From Melastoma dodecandrum (lineage: Eukaryota; Streptophyta; Magnoliopsida; Myrtales; Melastomataceae): 64,000 bases of DNA. The notes below the pieces were generated by a model, which saw only the letters and a list, made by a program, of their open reading frames with translations, had not been told where the DNA came from and did not search any database. Positions 20,200 through 29,483 of the stretch are shown here, one piece after another; position 1 is the first letter of the stretch, and each line of letters opens with the position of its first letter. The stretch lies in assembly GCA_029817715.1 (NCBI GenBank), contig JARUPY010000518.1, positions 1 to 64,000 of the forward strand, in the 5' to 3' direction. Made by a program: the position numbers and the translations under genes.

Positions 20200-21099
20200 G
20201 TGACCAGCAAGTCCATTCGGCTTTTCAAAGGAAGGCTTGTTCTGCCGGTGGTACTGGCAGGCACAGCCCTCTCCCTCGTCCCGGCGTCTGCGGCGTTCGC
20301 CCAGCAGGGCATGCCGCTGATCAACCCTCCGGGCATGGGCGCGCAGGCGCGTCCCGGCGTGGGCGGCCCCGGGCCGTCGGGCCCTGGCGCGCAGCCGGGC
20401 CCGTCACCGATCCGATCGGCCACGGGGCCGTCCTCCGGTCCGGGCCCGGCCTATCAGGGCTCGCCGCGCTCGCTCCTGCCGCCGGCGGAGCCGTCCGAGT
20501 ACAACTCGTTCAACCCGGCCCCGCAGGTCCGGCAGGAGGCGTCGGCCGATCCGGATGCCGCGCCGACGGTGATGACCTCGAACCCGCCGACGACCTCGCC
20601 GGCCCCGGTCGCTATCCCGGTGCAGGACGGCGGCGATTCCGCCGGTCCTGCCCCCGCACAGTCCGCCTCGGGCCAGGCCGGCGTCGCGGAGATTCAGGCG
20701 GTGCGCCGGCCGCGCGGGCACTCCGAACTGGTCGTGACCATGGACCAGGCGGTGGTTGTGCGCGCCCCGAACAACGTCCGGACGATGATCCTCGGCAATC
20801 CGCTGATCGCGGACGTGACCTCGCAGCGCGGCGGTCTCCTCGTGGTCACCGGCAAGATGTACGGCACGACGAACCTCGTCCTCGTCGACGCCAAGGGCGT
20901 GATCATCGGCGAATCGATGATCAAGGTTCAGCCGCCGAAGGTCGACGTCGTGACGGTGCAGCTCGGCATGCAGCGGCAATCCTACTCGTGCACGCCGATG
21001 TGTCAGCCGACCGTGGTCGTGGGCAACGACCAGTCCTGGTTCTCCTCGGTCCAGGGTCAGGCGCAGCAGCGCAGCCAGGGGATGAAGCAGTCGCAGTGA
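20200..21099 (+). CDS. Secreted protein with pilus-formation N-terminal (secretin N) domain
   Basis: Intact, 299 residues from a GTG preceded by AAAGGAT; an in-frame ATG at 20068 would add 44 residues before the signal peptide and is less likely. The signal peptide ends near ASAAFAQ. A long Pro/Gly/Ser-rich region follows, then at residues about 195-275 the domain seen at the start of CpaC secretins: VVVRAPNNVRTMILGNPLIA, LLVVTGKMYGTTNLVLVDA. No secretin channel domain follows; the tail has a Cys pair (YSCTPMC). It faces away from the flp array and shares its control region. Probably a periplasmic partner of the CpaC secretin. Confidence 0.75.
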   Translation: MTSKSIRLFKGRLVLPVVLAGTALSLVPASAAFAQQGMPLINPPGMGAQARPGVGGPGPSGPGAQPGPSPIRSATGPSSGPGPAYQGSPRSLLPPAEPSEYNSFNPAPQVRQEASADPDAAPTVMTSNPPTTSPAPVAIPVQDGGDSAGPAPAQSASGQAGVAEIQAVRRPRGHSELVVTMDQAVVVRAPNNVRTMILGNPLIADVTSQRGGLLVVTGKMYGTTNLVLVDAKGVIIGESMIKVQPPKVDVVTVQLGMQRQSYSCTPMCQPTVVVGNDQSWFSSVQGQAQQRSQGMKQSQ

Positions 21100-21125
21100 C
21101 GCGGCTGACATCCTCGTGAGACCTG

Positions 21126-21148
21126 GGGCCGCCTTCGGGCGGCCCTTT
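21126..21148 (+). terminator. Intrinsic terminator with TTCG loop
   Basis: Arms GGGCCGCC and GGCGGCCC enclose a TTCG tetraloop, followed by TTTCC. It is 27 bases after the PilN-domain gene and lies between two convergent genes, so it may serve both directions. Confidence 0.75.
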
Positions 21149-21199
21149 CCGTTTCGGGGTTTTGACGCGGGCTCAAACCGGCGCGCGAATCGGTCTGGA

Positions 21200-23450
21200 T
21201 CAGAACAGGGGCGGGTTCGAGCGCGACATCAGCTGGCGCAGCCGCGTCCAGCGCTTGCTCTGCTCGTTGTTCTCGACAGCCCGGCGCACCGCGCTCTCCT
21301 GGCCGATCAGCACGACGAGGCTTCGGCCTCTGGTGACCCCGGTGTAGAGCAGGTTCCGCGACAGCATCATGTAGTGCTGGTTCATGATCGGGATGACCAC
21401 GGCCGGGTACTCCGAACCCTGGCTCTTGTGGATCGTCACGGCGTAGGCCGGCATCAGCTGGTCGACCTCGTCGAACCCGTATTCGACCGGGCCCTGGTCG
21501 TGCTGGACGACCAGGGTCTTGGCCTGGGTGTCGAGCTGCACCACGAAGCCGGTGTCGCCGTTGAATACGGTCTTGTCGTAGTTGTTGCTCGTCTGCATCA
21601 CGCGATCGCCGAGCAGGAATCGCCAGCTGTCGGTGGTGTAGCTGTCTTCCGGTCGCGGGTTCGGCAACAGCGCTGCCTGGAACTCGCGATTCAGATTGCC
21701 GGTGCCGACCGGACCGCGCTTCTGCGGGGCCAGGACCTGCACCTGCGTGCGCGGATCCATCCCGAAGGTCGACGGGATTCGCCGCATCACGCACTCGAGG
21801 ACCTTGCTCAGGCACTCTTCGGGGTCGTTCGCCGGCCAGAAGAAGAAGTCGGTCTTCTCGTTCTTCTCGGCATTGACCGGCATGCGGCCCTGATTGATCC
21901 GGTGGGCGTTCGTGATGATCCGGCTGCTGGCCGCCTGGCGGAAGATCTCGGTCAGCCGCGCGACGGGAATCGCGCCGCTGTCGATCAGATCGCGCAGGAC
22001 CGCCCCGGCCCCGACGGACGGCAGCTGGTCGACGTCGCCGACGATGAGGAGCGCGGCCTCGGCCGGCAGCGCCTTGAGCAGATTCGCCATGAGGCGCACG
22101 TCGATCATGCTCGATTCGTCGACCACGAGCAGCCGGCACGTCTTCAGGTCGGTCTCCGGCGGTTTGTTCGGCCGCTCGTCGTCGCCGTCCTCGTCCTGGC
22201 GGGCCGCGCCGATCAGGCGGTGAATCGTCACCGCGGCGTAGCCGGTCTGCTCGCCCATCCGCTTGGCGGCTTTGCCGGTCGGAGCGCTCAGCCGAATCGC
22301 ACCCTTGTGTCTGGCGACCACCCGCAACAGCGTGTCCAGAGTCGTCGTCTTGCCGACACCGGGGCCGCCGGTGATCACCGCGATCTTGTTGGTGAGCCCG
22401 ATGCGGACCGCCTCCCGTTGGCTGGTCGACAGCTGCCGCCCGGTCTGGCGCTCGACACGGGCGATTCCAGCCTCGACGTCGCCGATGTCCTCGAACGGGT
22501 GCGCGCTGCGTCCGAGATTTTTGAGGCAGTCGGCGATCTCCGATTCGGCCTGGTGCATCGGCACCGTGAACGCGCAGGTCTGGCCCTCGATGTTGTCCAG
22601 GATGATTCGGGCCGGCTTGGCCTCGGTCTCGACGAGGATCGCGGCGTCGACCGCGTTTCCGGGACGCCTCGAGGAGCTCGGCGGCGCGATTCAGGAAATC
22701 GAAGTAGGGCAGCCCGCAATGCCCGTTCTTCGTCTCCTCCTGGAGGACGTGATGGACGCCGGCCTTGAGACGCCGCGGATCGTCCTTGGTGATGTCGAGG
22801 GTCTGGGCGATCTTGTCGGCGAAGGCGAAACCGACGCCGCGAATCTCGGTCAGCTGGTAGGGCTCCTCCTGAAGAACCTTCAGGACGCCACCGCGCTGAT
22901 CTTTGTAATGCTCGTAGATCCGGTGCGCGCGTGAGCTGGTCAGCCCGCGGCGCGACAGGAAGAGCATAATCTCCTGGACTTCCTTGTGCTGCAGCCAGGC
23001 GGCCTGGATCGTGGCGATCCGCTTCTTGCCGAGCCCGTCGACGAGCTTCAGGTCCCCCGGGCTGTGCTCGATGGTGGCGAAGGTGTTCGCCCCGAAGGCC
23101 TTGACCAGGCGCTTGGCCAGTTCGGGCCCAATCCCCTTGATCATCCCTGAGGCGAGGTACTTCTCGATCGCTTCGGGCTCGACTGGCGGCTCGGTGACGA
23201 TGCTGCGCGCCTTGAACTGAGGCCCGAATTTGCCGTGGGTTTCGTAGCGGCCCTGGGCGGTCGCGTGCTCGCCGATCAGGATCTTGGAGATGACCCCGAC
23301 GACGGTGTGCGGGCGATTCTCCTTGTCCTTGATCAGGAAGGTGGTGAACCCGGTCTCCTCGTTGCGGAAGAAGACGCTCTGGATCGTGCCGCTCACGACG
23401 GCTTCGGCTGGCCGGGGCTCGGCTGTGATGCTGCGGCTCGGTTGGGTCAC
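21200..23450 (-). CDS. recD2: RecD2-type SF1B DNA helicase (one clear frameshift)
   Basis: RecD2 is a 5'-3' DNA helicase acting without RecBC. About 749 residues. N-terminal OB-like part (VVSGTIQSVFFRNEETGFTT), tandem helix-hairpin-helix region (GMIKGIGPELAKRLVKAFG; VDGLGKKRIATIQ; IRGVGFAFADKIA), then the motor: Walker A GGPGVGKTTT, motif Ia SAPTGKAAKRM, Walker B VVDESSMID, motif III VGDVDQLPSVG, motif IV FRQA, motif V VTIHKSQGSEYPAVV and motif VI LYTGVTRGR. One extra G near 22662 breaks it; restoring frame joins LLEAS to AAILVE. On this replicon it stands alone, without RecB or RecC. Confidence 0.93.
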
Positions 23451-23545
23451 GGCGGGTTCCGGTGAAAGGCGTTTGATCTTAGCGCGCAGGGCCGCGGAGC
23501 CCTAGCGCGATTCGGCGGCCTCGGCCCCGCCGCGCCGCAACGGCG

Positions 23546-23588
23546 CGCACGCCAGCGGCCGCCGCTCTCGGGCGGACGCTGGCGTGCG
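23546..23588. repeat. Long inverted repeat between recD2 and the DUF1643 gene
   Basis: Outer arms CGCACGCCAGCG and CGCTGGCGTGCG are 12-bp perfect complements; an inner CCGCC/GGCGG stem continues it with a single unpaired base on each side. It begins 15 bases after the DUF1643 stop on the minus strand. There is no T run, so it may be a Rho-linked or stabilising hairpin at the end of that operon. The gap 23451-23602 has no gene. Confidence 0.65.
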
Positions 23589-23602
23589 GCGATCGGGGGG
23601 TC

Positions 23603-24152
23603 TCAGCGCTCAGGCGCGTAGGGTCGCAGCGCCTCGGCGGCGGCGATGTAGAGTGGGTGCTTCGGCGACCCGTCGGCGTTCTGTCCGAGGCAGAGTAGCC
23701 GATGGCCGTCGTCGAGGAGGGCTCGGGTCAAGGCCTCGGCGTGCGGCCGCAACCGCGGCGGCAAGCTGCCGTGGGCCATCACGACGGCCTCGCTCAAGCG
23801 GGCCAAGGCGATCAGGGTCGGGTGGGTTCTCAGGGCTGTTCGGCACGACATCGGGACGGCGCAGATCGCGCGGATCTGTCGCCCGGTAATCCATGACGTT
23901 GCCCTTGAGGTAGCCGTCATATCCCAGGGCGCGGGTCCGTTTGACCTCGCGCTGCACGGTCGGATCGTCGACGGCGGCGTCGGCGACCGACGGGTTCATC
24001 CCGATCCACAGCATCCATCGGACCGGGCGGGCGACCCAGACCCGCGCGAGCGCGATCCGGTGCCGCCCGCAGGGCGTGAACCACGCTTGCCCGCGCACGT
24101 CAGCGGCGTTGGGGATCCTGACCTTGCCGCCCGGATCGTGCGCGGTGATCAC
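23603..24152 (-). CDS. DUF1643-family protein (one frameshift)
   Basis: About 183 residues once a single indel near 23830 is read through. The family signature is clear: WMLWIGMNPSVADAAVDDPT followed by Leu-Gly-Tyr-Asp-Gly-Tyr and KGNVMDYRATDP, then after the shift AVVMAHGSLPPRLRPHAEAL and LCLGQNADGSPKHPLYI. DUF1643 proteins are common on plasmids and phages; their biochemical role is not known. The GTG start overlaps the stop of the upstream lipoprotein gene (GTGA), so the two are translationally coupled. Confidence 0.8.
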
Positions 24153-24367
24153 CGCGCCGGTGGCAGCGCGCCCGGACCGGGGGCGGGGACGAGGGTGGTG
24201 TAGGGCCGTACGTGGACGTCGTGCGGAGCCGGCAGGCCCTGGTCGTAGTACTGGCCGGGCGGCAGGTCGTCGATCGGCCGGATCGCCGGGCTCGGCAGGG
24301 ACGTGGGCCTGGTGCAGCCGCCGGCGGTGGCGGCGAGACAGGCGATCAGCAGGGCGCGCGCGAGCAT
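24149..24367 (-). CDS. Small lipoprotein
   Basis: 72 residues with a lipoprotein signal: MLARALLIACLAATAGGC, lipobox Ala-Gly-Gly-Cys at residues 15-18. The mature part is short and Pro-rich (LPPGQYYDQGLPAPHD) without a known domain. It starts 2 bases after the stop of another lipoprotein gene and overlaps the DUF1643 gene, forming a three-gene minus-strand operon. Function unknown. Confidence 0.65.
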   Translation of the reverse strand: MLARALLIACLAATAGGCTRPTSLPSPAIRPIDDLPPGQYYDQGLPAPHDVHVRPYTTLVPAPGPGALPPAR

Positions 24368-24369
24368 GC

Positions 24370-24807
24370 TCAATCCTTGAAGACCGGACGGCGGGCGGGG
24401 CGATGCCGCCGCGGGATCCGGGGCGGAGCTACGGCGACGACTGGCGGCGCGAGCGCGGTGCCCTCGTAGACCGTGGTGTCGAACCGCTCCGGCGAGCGGT
24501 AGCCAGCCTCGAATCGGGCGTCGTAGCCGTAGGCGTAGCCCCGCGGTCGCTCGCTCTGCTGGCCGCCGTCGGCCAGGACGCCGAGGGCCGCCATCGGCTG
24601 CGTCCGCAAGTCGACATCGTGGCGCGAGCTGCGCGGCTCGTTGTCGGCGTGGCCGACCATCGCGACGTCGTGGCGGCAGCGCTGCTGGTTCACGCCGGAA
24701 TCGTAGAAGCACTTGGCCGGGCTCACCGTGGTCACCACGAGCCGGTCGCGTTCGCCACAGGCGCTGAGTCCGATCAGGGCTGTGCCGACGAGGAGGAATC
24801 GATACAC
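24370..24807 (-). CDS. Lipoprotein of unknown function
   Basis: 145 residues, intact. MYRFLLVGTALIGLSACGER gives a lipobox Leu-Ser-Ala-Cys at residues 14-17. Two further cysteines (AKCFYDSG, QQRCRHDV) follow, then a Tyr/Arg-rich middle and a basic Pro/Arg tail. The tail may bind nucleic acid or peptidoglycan; this is speculation. A weak promoter (TTGAAT, 15-base spacer, TATAGG) lies 33-60 bases upstream. First gene of the small operon ending with the DUF1643 protein. Confidence 0.6.
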   Translation of the reverse strand: MYRFLLVGTALIGLSACGERDRLVVTTVSPAKCFYDSGVNQQRCRHDVAMVGHADNEPRSSRHDVDLRTQPMAALGVLADGGQQSERPRGYAYGYDARFEAGYRSPERFDTTVYEGTALAPPVVAVAPPRIPRRHRPARRPVFKD

Positions 24808-24961
24808 GACAGTGACCTCGGAAGTTCGTCTTGTTCCGGCCTATAAGAGCCGAGATATCGATTCAAGGCGCATCGGGCTGCAATCGCCCGGGGTCTTCGC
24901 TTTTCCTGAGCTGTGTTTCCATTGTGCTCGCGTGATCTCTAGTCGTCGCGAAACACGCAGC

Positions 24962-24986
24962 AAAAAGGCGGGACCTTGATCCCGCC
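24962..24986 (-). terminator. Intrinsic terminator after the GcrA-like gene
   Basis: On the minus strand GGCGGGA and TCCCGCC pair around a 6-base loop and are followed by TTTTTG. It lies 24 bases past the stop of the GcrA-like gene and ends its transcript. Confidence 0.85.
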
Positions 24987-25010
24987 TCGGCGTCGTCCGT
25001 GATCCGCTGT

Positions 25011-26033
25011 TCAGCGGGCGGCGTTGTAGACGGTGGCGCAGTGCGTGGCGCAGTACGACTTACCCTCAATCACCCGGCAGCCGCAGAAGGTCGCGCGGCC
25101 GTCCTTGTCCTTGATCGGGGTGATCCAGCGGCAATCGGACAGGCCGGCATCGAGAATGGAGACCGGCTCACCGCTGGTGCGCTCGTCGCGGGCGGCGTCG
25201 AAGCGCTGATTGAGGACGCCGGCGCGCTTCTGGGCGGCGATGTCGAGCGCCGTCGGGGTCTCCTTCGCGACGAGGCCCGGCAGGACGGCGGACGCGCGCA
25301 CGAGCTTGAGGGCGTCGAACCCGCGCTCGGCGATCGCGTGCTTCGCGCAGACCTTGCGCATCTCGGTGGGCGTCACGCCCATCTGCCGAGCGGCCTCTGC
25401 GGCGGCGAAGCCTTTGTCCTCGATCAGCTGCCGGGCCATCTTCACCCGGTCCAGATCCCAGTCGACGGTCTCGTCGGCGAGGCCGACCATCACGATCCCG
25501 GCCTGACGCCGGACCCGCAGGGCTCCGGATCCGACCTCGCCGTATCCGACGGCGATCGCGGTCGCCGTGCCGGGCATGTCGCCGTCGAATTCGCGACCGA
25601 TCCCGGCTCCGGGGATCAAGATCTGGCCCGCATCGCTGGGCATGCCGGTCATCACCTCGGCGAGGCCGTTCTTGTCCCGGCGGCGGGAGCGCGGGGCCTT
25701 CCCGGAGGCGCGGTAGCCCTTGCCCTTGGTGATGCCCTTGCGGCTGACCTCGCGGCCGCCGGCGGGGGCGTTCTTGAGCTCGACGTTGGCCCGCCGGAGC
25801 TTGCAGATCACTGCCGAGCGGGTGATGCCGTCGCCCAGGATATCGGCGATCTCGCGGGCCTTCTTGCCGTCGAGAGCGAGCTTCTTGGCGAGTTCGAACT
25901 TCAGATCGTCCCAATTCCCGCCGGGTTTACGCGGCACCATTGTCGGATCGGCGGCGTCCTGGATGCTCGTCTGGATCCCCGTCATCTCTGCCCGTAGCCC
26001 CGTTTGCCCCGACCGCCTGAACGCGCTGGTCAT
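25011..26033 (-). CDS. GcrA-like regulator with extra internal HTH-like segment
   Basis: GcrA is an alphaproteobacterial cofactor of sigma-70 RNA polymerase that senses N6-adenine methylation. The N-terminal HTH is recognisable (NWDDLKFELAKKLALDGKKA; REIADILGDGITRSAVICKL then RRANVEL). The C-terminal signature is complete: CRWITPIKDKDGRATFCGCR then SYCATHCATVYNAA. Between them, where ordinary GcrA has a linker, this 340-residue protein (GcrA is near 170) has a second HTH-like segment (DRVKMARQLIEDKGFAAAEA then ARQMGVTPTEMRKVC). Start could also be the in-frame ATG at 25940, just before the HTH. It is intact and monocistronic. Likely target: methylation-dependent promoters on this replicon or the host. 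Confidence 0.8.
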   Translation of the reverse strand: MTSAFRRSGQTGLRAEMTGIQTSIQDAADPTMVPRKPGGNWDDLKFELAKKLALDGKKAREIADILGDGITRSAVICKLRRANVELKNAPAGGREVSRKGITKGKGYRASGKAPRSRRRDKNGLAEVMTGMPSDAGQILIPGAGIGREFDGDMPGTATAIAVGYGEVGSGALRVRRQAGIVMVGLADETVDWDLDRVKMARQLIEDKGFAAAEAARQMGVTPTEMRKVCAKHAIAERGFDALKLVRASAVLPGLVAKETPTALDIAAQKRAGVLNQRFDAARDERTSGEPVSILDAGLSDCRWITPIKDKDGRATFCGCRVIEGKSYCATHCATVYNAAR

Positions 26034-26207
26034 CGACCGTTAAGGGGAGCGCTCGACGCGTCTCGGCCCCCGCGATTCAGACGTAGCCGTCGCGGTTCCG
26101 CGCTGCACGCGATTTCTTCGCGTGATTGCGGTGTTGCTCATCCTTTGCTCCGTTCTGTGCCTTTGGAGCAACAAAGATAAGCACGGGTTAGCGTTAACGA
26201 TTCGCGG

Positions 26208-28402
26208 TCATCTCGACAGAAACCCGATCGGGCGCTGCACCTGATCGGTCCGCGACGCCCGCTCCTCGGCGAGGGCGGCCCGAGCATAGGCCGGGGCGGT
26301 GATCTCCAGGATCTCCATCCGCTCGGCGACCAGGGCGAAATCGGCCACGGTCAGACCCTCCAGCCCGTCGGCGTCCGGGCAGTCGCGTAGGTCGAGCTTC
26401 AGGAGCGACGTCCAGGCGATCCGGGCGCGGTCGGCGTTGAGCGGCAGCGCCTCGATCCGGAAGGGGAAGCGGCGCAGGGCCGCCCGGTCGATCCGGTCGA
26501 TGAAGTTCGTCGTGCACGCCATCGGCAAGGGATGCGCTTGCAGCTGCGTGAGCATCTCGTTGACCGTGGTCCGTTCCCAGGCCTGCCGCGCGTCGGCACG
26601 GTGGCTCATGAAGGAGTCGACCTCGTCGATGATCAGGAATCGCCGGTGCTGGCGCGCCTTGCGGAACTCCTCGGCGATGGCCTTCTCGGTTTCGCCGACC
26701 CACTTGCCGAGCACCTGAGACGGCTTCAGCTCGGCGACCTCCATGTCCATCTCGGCCGCGATGTAGTGCCCGAGGGTGGTCTTGCTGGTCCCCGGGTCGC
26801 CGTAGAGCAGGACGCGGATCGGGCGGTGCTTCTTGGCGACGAACTGGCCGATCACGCGGTCGAGCGTGTTTGTCGCGCTCGATCTGCCCGGAGATCGGGT
26901 CGATGTAGGTGACCTTCGCCGCGACGAGGCGAAGGTCGAACTTGTCGGGTTTCGCGTTCGGGAGCGAGCGGCCGTGCCCGGCACCGGCGACCAGGGCGCG
27001 ACATGCGGATTCGAGCTCGCCCTCGAGGCCCTGGATGGCGGAGCGGCGGAAGGCTCCGGCGAACTCGCTGGGATCGGGTGCGAAAGAGGCGATCCGCCGG
27101 GCGGTTCGCGGCGCTGACCGCGATTCCGTGCTCCTGGGCCATGGCCAAGATCTTGGTCACCCGCGCCCCGATGTCGTCGTAGGGCAGCGGCGCGATCTCG
27201 GCGAACAGGCCGAGGAGGCTGCGTGTGATCGGGACCTCGTCGCTCACGGCCCAGAGCACGGGGGTGAGGGTCCGGGGGCCGGCGATGTAGAGCAGGCGCT
27301 TCTGCGCGGTCATCACATCGATGTCGTACTGGGCGGTCGCCTGTCCGGATCCGTCGGGCGGCCCGGATTCCATCTCGCTGTCGAAGGCTTGGGCGGAGAC
27401 GAGGCTCCACTCGTCGGGCATGACCACGATGGGGACGGCCCGGCGGCGCAGCTGCGCGTGCCGCGCGCGCATCTGGGCGGCGATCAGGCCGACGATCGCG
27501 CCGTTCGCCTCGGCGTCGTCGACGAGGATCGCCGGCCGGCCGCGGGCGAGCACCTGTTCGACGATCGTGCCGGCGTGATCGTTCGGCCCACGCGCCTGGT
27601 AGGCGGCGTGGATGCCGTGGTGGCCGCCGTTCGCGGCGGCCGCGAGCAGGTCCATGACCGCCCGGAATTCGGGATCGGCGGGCTTGTCGGCGAGTTCCGG
27701 CGCGAAATCGACGGCCTCGGGATCGGCGTGCCCCAGGAGAGCTTGGACGATGCGGTCGTGCAGCTTGACCGCGTTCGCCTCGACCACGTCGTATCCGGTC
27801 TCGTCATCACCGGTGCGACAGACGGGGTGTTCGCTCACGATCCGGCCATCCCGCGTCGCGGGCGTCGTGACCAGCAGGCCGACGGCTTGGACCACGTTCG
27901 TGCTCACGTACTCGGCGGTCCGCAGAATTTCGACGCTCGCGCGGATGTCGTCGCCGTCCTCCCCGCCGTCCATCAGGAGCGCGAGGCCTTCGTAGGGGAC
28001 GGCGTAGACGGACCGGTTCGCCGGCTCGCCGAGGACGGCGACCGTCGCGAGATCACGCACCACCGGATCTAGCGAGGCGAGTGCGAGGTGGAGCAGCGCG
28101 TTGACCCGCCGCTCGTCGTTGCCCAGGAGGCTCGCGAAATAGGCGCTCAGACCGACCTTGATCTGCTCGTCGTAGGCGCACACTCGCCGAGCGCGCCGGA
28201 GCGGGCGATGACGTAGTCGGCGAAGTCCGCGCTCTCCAGCGCGGCAACGGCCTCGGGGGGGACGCAGCCCGAAGCGTTCGGGTTGCGCGCGGACATAGCT
28301 GCTGACCCGAGCGAGGGCGATCCCGTTGTCGGCGATGCTGAGCCGCTGCAGGACGCGCCCGGCAAGCATCAGTCGGACTGCCGGGATACCGATTTTTTTC
28401 AT
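26208..28402 (-). CDS. AAA+ ATPase with long N-terminal domain (frameshifted)
   Basis: About 730 residues. The C-terminal 240 hold one AAA+ module: GDPGTSKTTLGHYIAAEMDM (Walker A with Ser before the Lys), Walker B RRFLIIDEVDSFM, sensor-1 ACTTNFIDRID and an arginine finger in DRAALRRFPFRI. The N-terminal 480 residues are unlike any family I know; they include DEQIKVGLSAYFASLLGNDE, HDRIVQALLGHADPEAVDFA and AILVDDAEANGAIVGL. Indels near 28250, 28185, 27100 and 26870. Its ATG overlaps the stop of the upstream gene (ATGA). Likely a remodelling ATPase; substrate unknown, perhaps the partner encoded just upstream. Confidence 0.75.
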
Positions 28403-28867
28403 GGTTTTTTTGTCACCTGTTCAACGAAGTCTGTCTCCTCGAACACGGCGTATGCGAGCGCGGGATGTCGGCGTACATCCGATCCGTCCGCTGTCTGCAG
28501 ATAGATTCCCCCGTCGATCCTCACCGGCCAGAGCCACCGCGCCCCGGCGGCGAGATGGCTCTCGATCGTCCTCCAGGCTCTCGGCCCCCTCGGCGAGGTC
28601 GCGCAGCTCGAGATTGGCTCCGACCCGGATGAGCGCGGCCGGCGCGCGGACGAGTTCGGGAGCGCCGCCGGGAAGCAGCGGGTCGATCTCGAGAAACGCC
28701 CGGCCCGGACGCAGAAGGGAATTCTCACCGACGACGAGCGCGAGATCCTCCGAGATCAACGCGTGATCGGTGGCGGTGTCGTCCAACAAGGCCAGAAGGC
28801 GATCTCGATCGAGGTCGTCGCGCAGCTCCGGTTTGTCTCCCGGCTGCGCGAACATCATGAAGCGCAT
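28399..28867 (-). CDS. Unknown protein coupled to the AAA+ ATPase (frameshifted)
   Basis: About 156 residues. The ATG at 28867 is preceded by the strong site GGAGGAGA. It is acidic: MRFMMFAQPGDKPELRDDLD, then LLALLDDTATDHALISEDLA, FLEIDPLLPGGAPELV, and after an indel near 28570 SHLAAGARWLWPVRIDGGIY and YAVFEETDFVEQV. No family recognised. Its stop overlaps the start of the AAA+ gene, so equal translation is likely and the product may be an adaptor or substrate of the ATPase. Confidence 0.6.
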
Positions 28868-28897
28868 GGCGTCTCCTCCGTTTTGACTGTGGCTCAT

Positions 28898-28930
28898 AAA
28901 AAAACCTGCGCACCGTTCGGCGCGCAGGTT
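28898..28930 (-). terminator. Intrinsic terminator between two minus-strand genes
   Basis: On the minus strand AACCTGCGC and GCGCAGGTT form a 9-bp stem followed by seven T bases. It starts 20 bases after the 28950-29285 gene and stops its transcript before the AAA+ operon. Confidence 0.9.
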
Positions 28931-28949
28931 GTCGGGGGTTCCGCTCTGG

Positions 28950-29285
28950 TCAGACCAGGCCGTGGTAGAGGAGCAGCCCTCCGATGCCGAGGCCGATCAC
29001 GATGTAGCCGAAGAACTTGATGATCGGCCACAGGATCCGGACCAGGAGGTACAGGCCATAGAGCTGCGCCACGATCGAGACGATCGACGTCAGGATTGAC
29101 TTAAGGTCGGCTCCGAGCCCAGCGTTCCGGGGCAGGGCCGGGGTGCTCGGGTTGGCGGGCGCGTGTCCGAGATGGGTCCAGGCCATCATCCCGAACAGGA
29201 TGGTCAGGATGACGACGAAACCGCCGTTGCGTTGCCAGAAGCTCTCGGGCGGCGTTCCAGGCGTGGTGAAATCATAGGGCGGCAT
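28950..29285 (-). CDS. Small membrane protein of unknown function
   Basis: 111 residues, intact. It has a first membrane helix (FVVILTILFGMMAWTHL), a short Pro-rich periplasmic or cytoplasmic loop, and two closely packed C-terminal helices (IVSIVAQLYGLYLLVRILWP and FFGYIVIGLGIGGLLLYHG). No family recognised. It is followed by a strong terminator and preceded by about 120 bases of AT-richer DNA that probably holds its promoter, though no clear boxes were seen. Confidence 0.65.
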   Translation of the reverse strand: MPPYDFTTPGTPPESFWQRNGGFVVILTILFGMMAWTHLGHAPANPSTPALPRNAGLGADLKSILTSIVSIVAQLYGLYLLVRILWPIIKFFGYIVIGLGIGGLLLYHGLV

Positions 29286-29483
29286 CGGTCATCTCCTTGT
29301 TCCGGGTGTCCTCCTGTTCGTTGGCCGATGAGGCCGACATCAGGCCGAGTCCGGCCTGTCTCAACTGGAAGCAGTGTTTTTCGGGATCTTGCCCCAAGAA
29401 ACTCCGATTTTACAATTCTTGTCCAGATTTAGCGATACATGTTTCCATCATCGTCAGCATGAGTTCGTCATTGCAGACGATTA

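Noticed and set aside
21116..22768. A 550-codon open frame on the plus strand
   Set aside because: It is the antisense shadow of recD2; high GC keeps the opposite frame open, and it has no motif or ribosome binding site.
27000..28072. A 387-codon plus-strand open frame
   Set aside because: Antisense shadow of the AAA+ gene, which has clear Walker motifs on the other strand.
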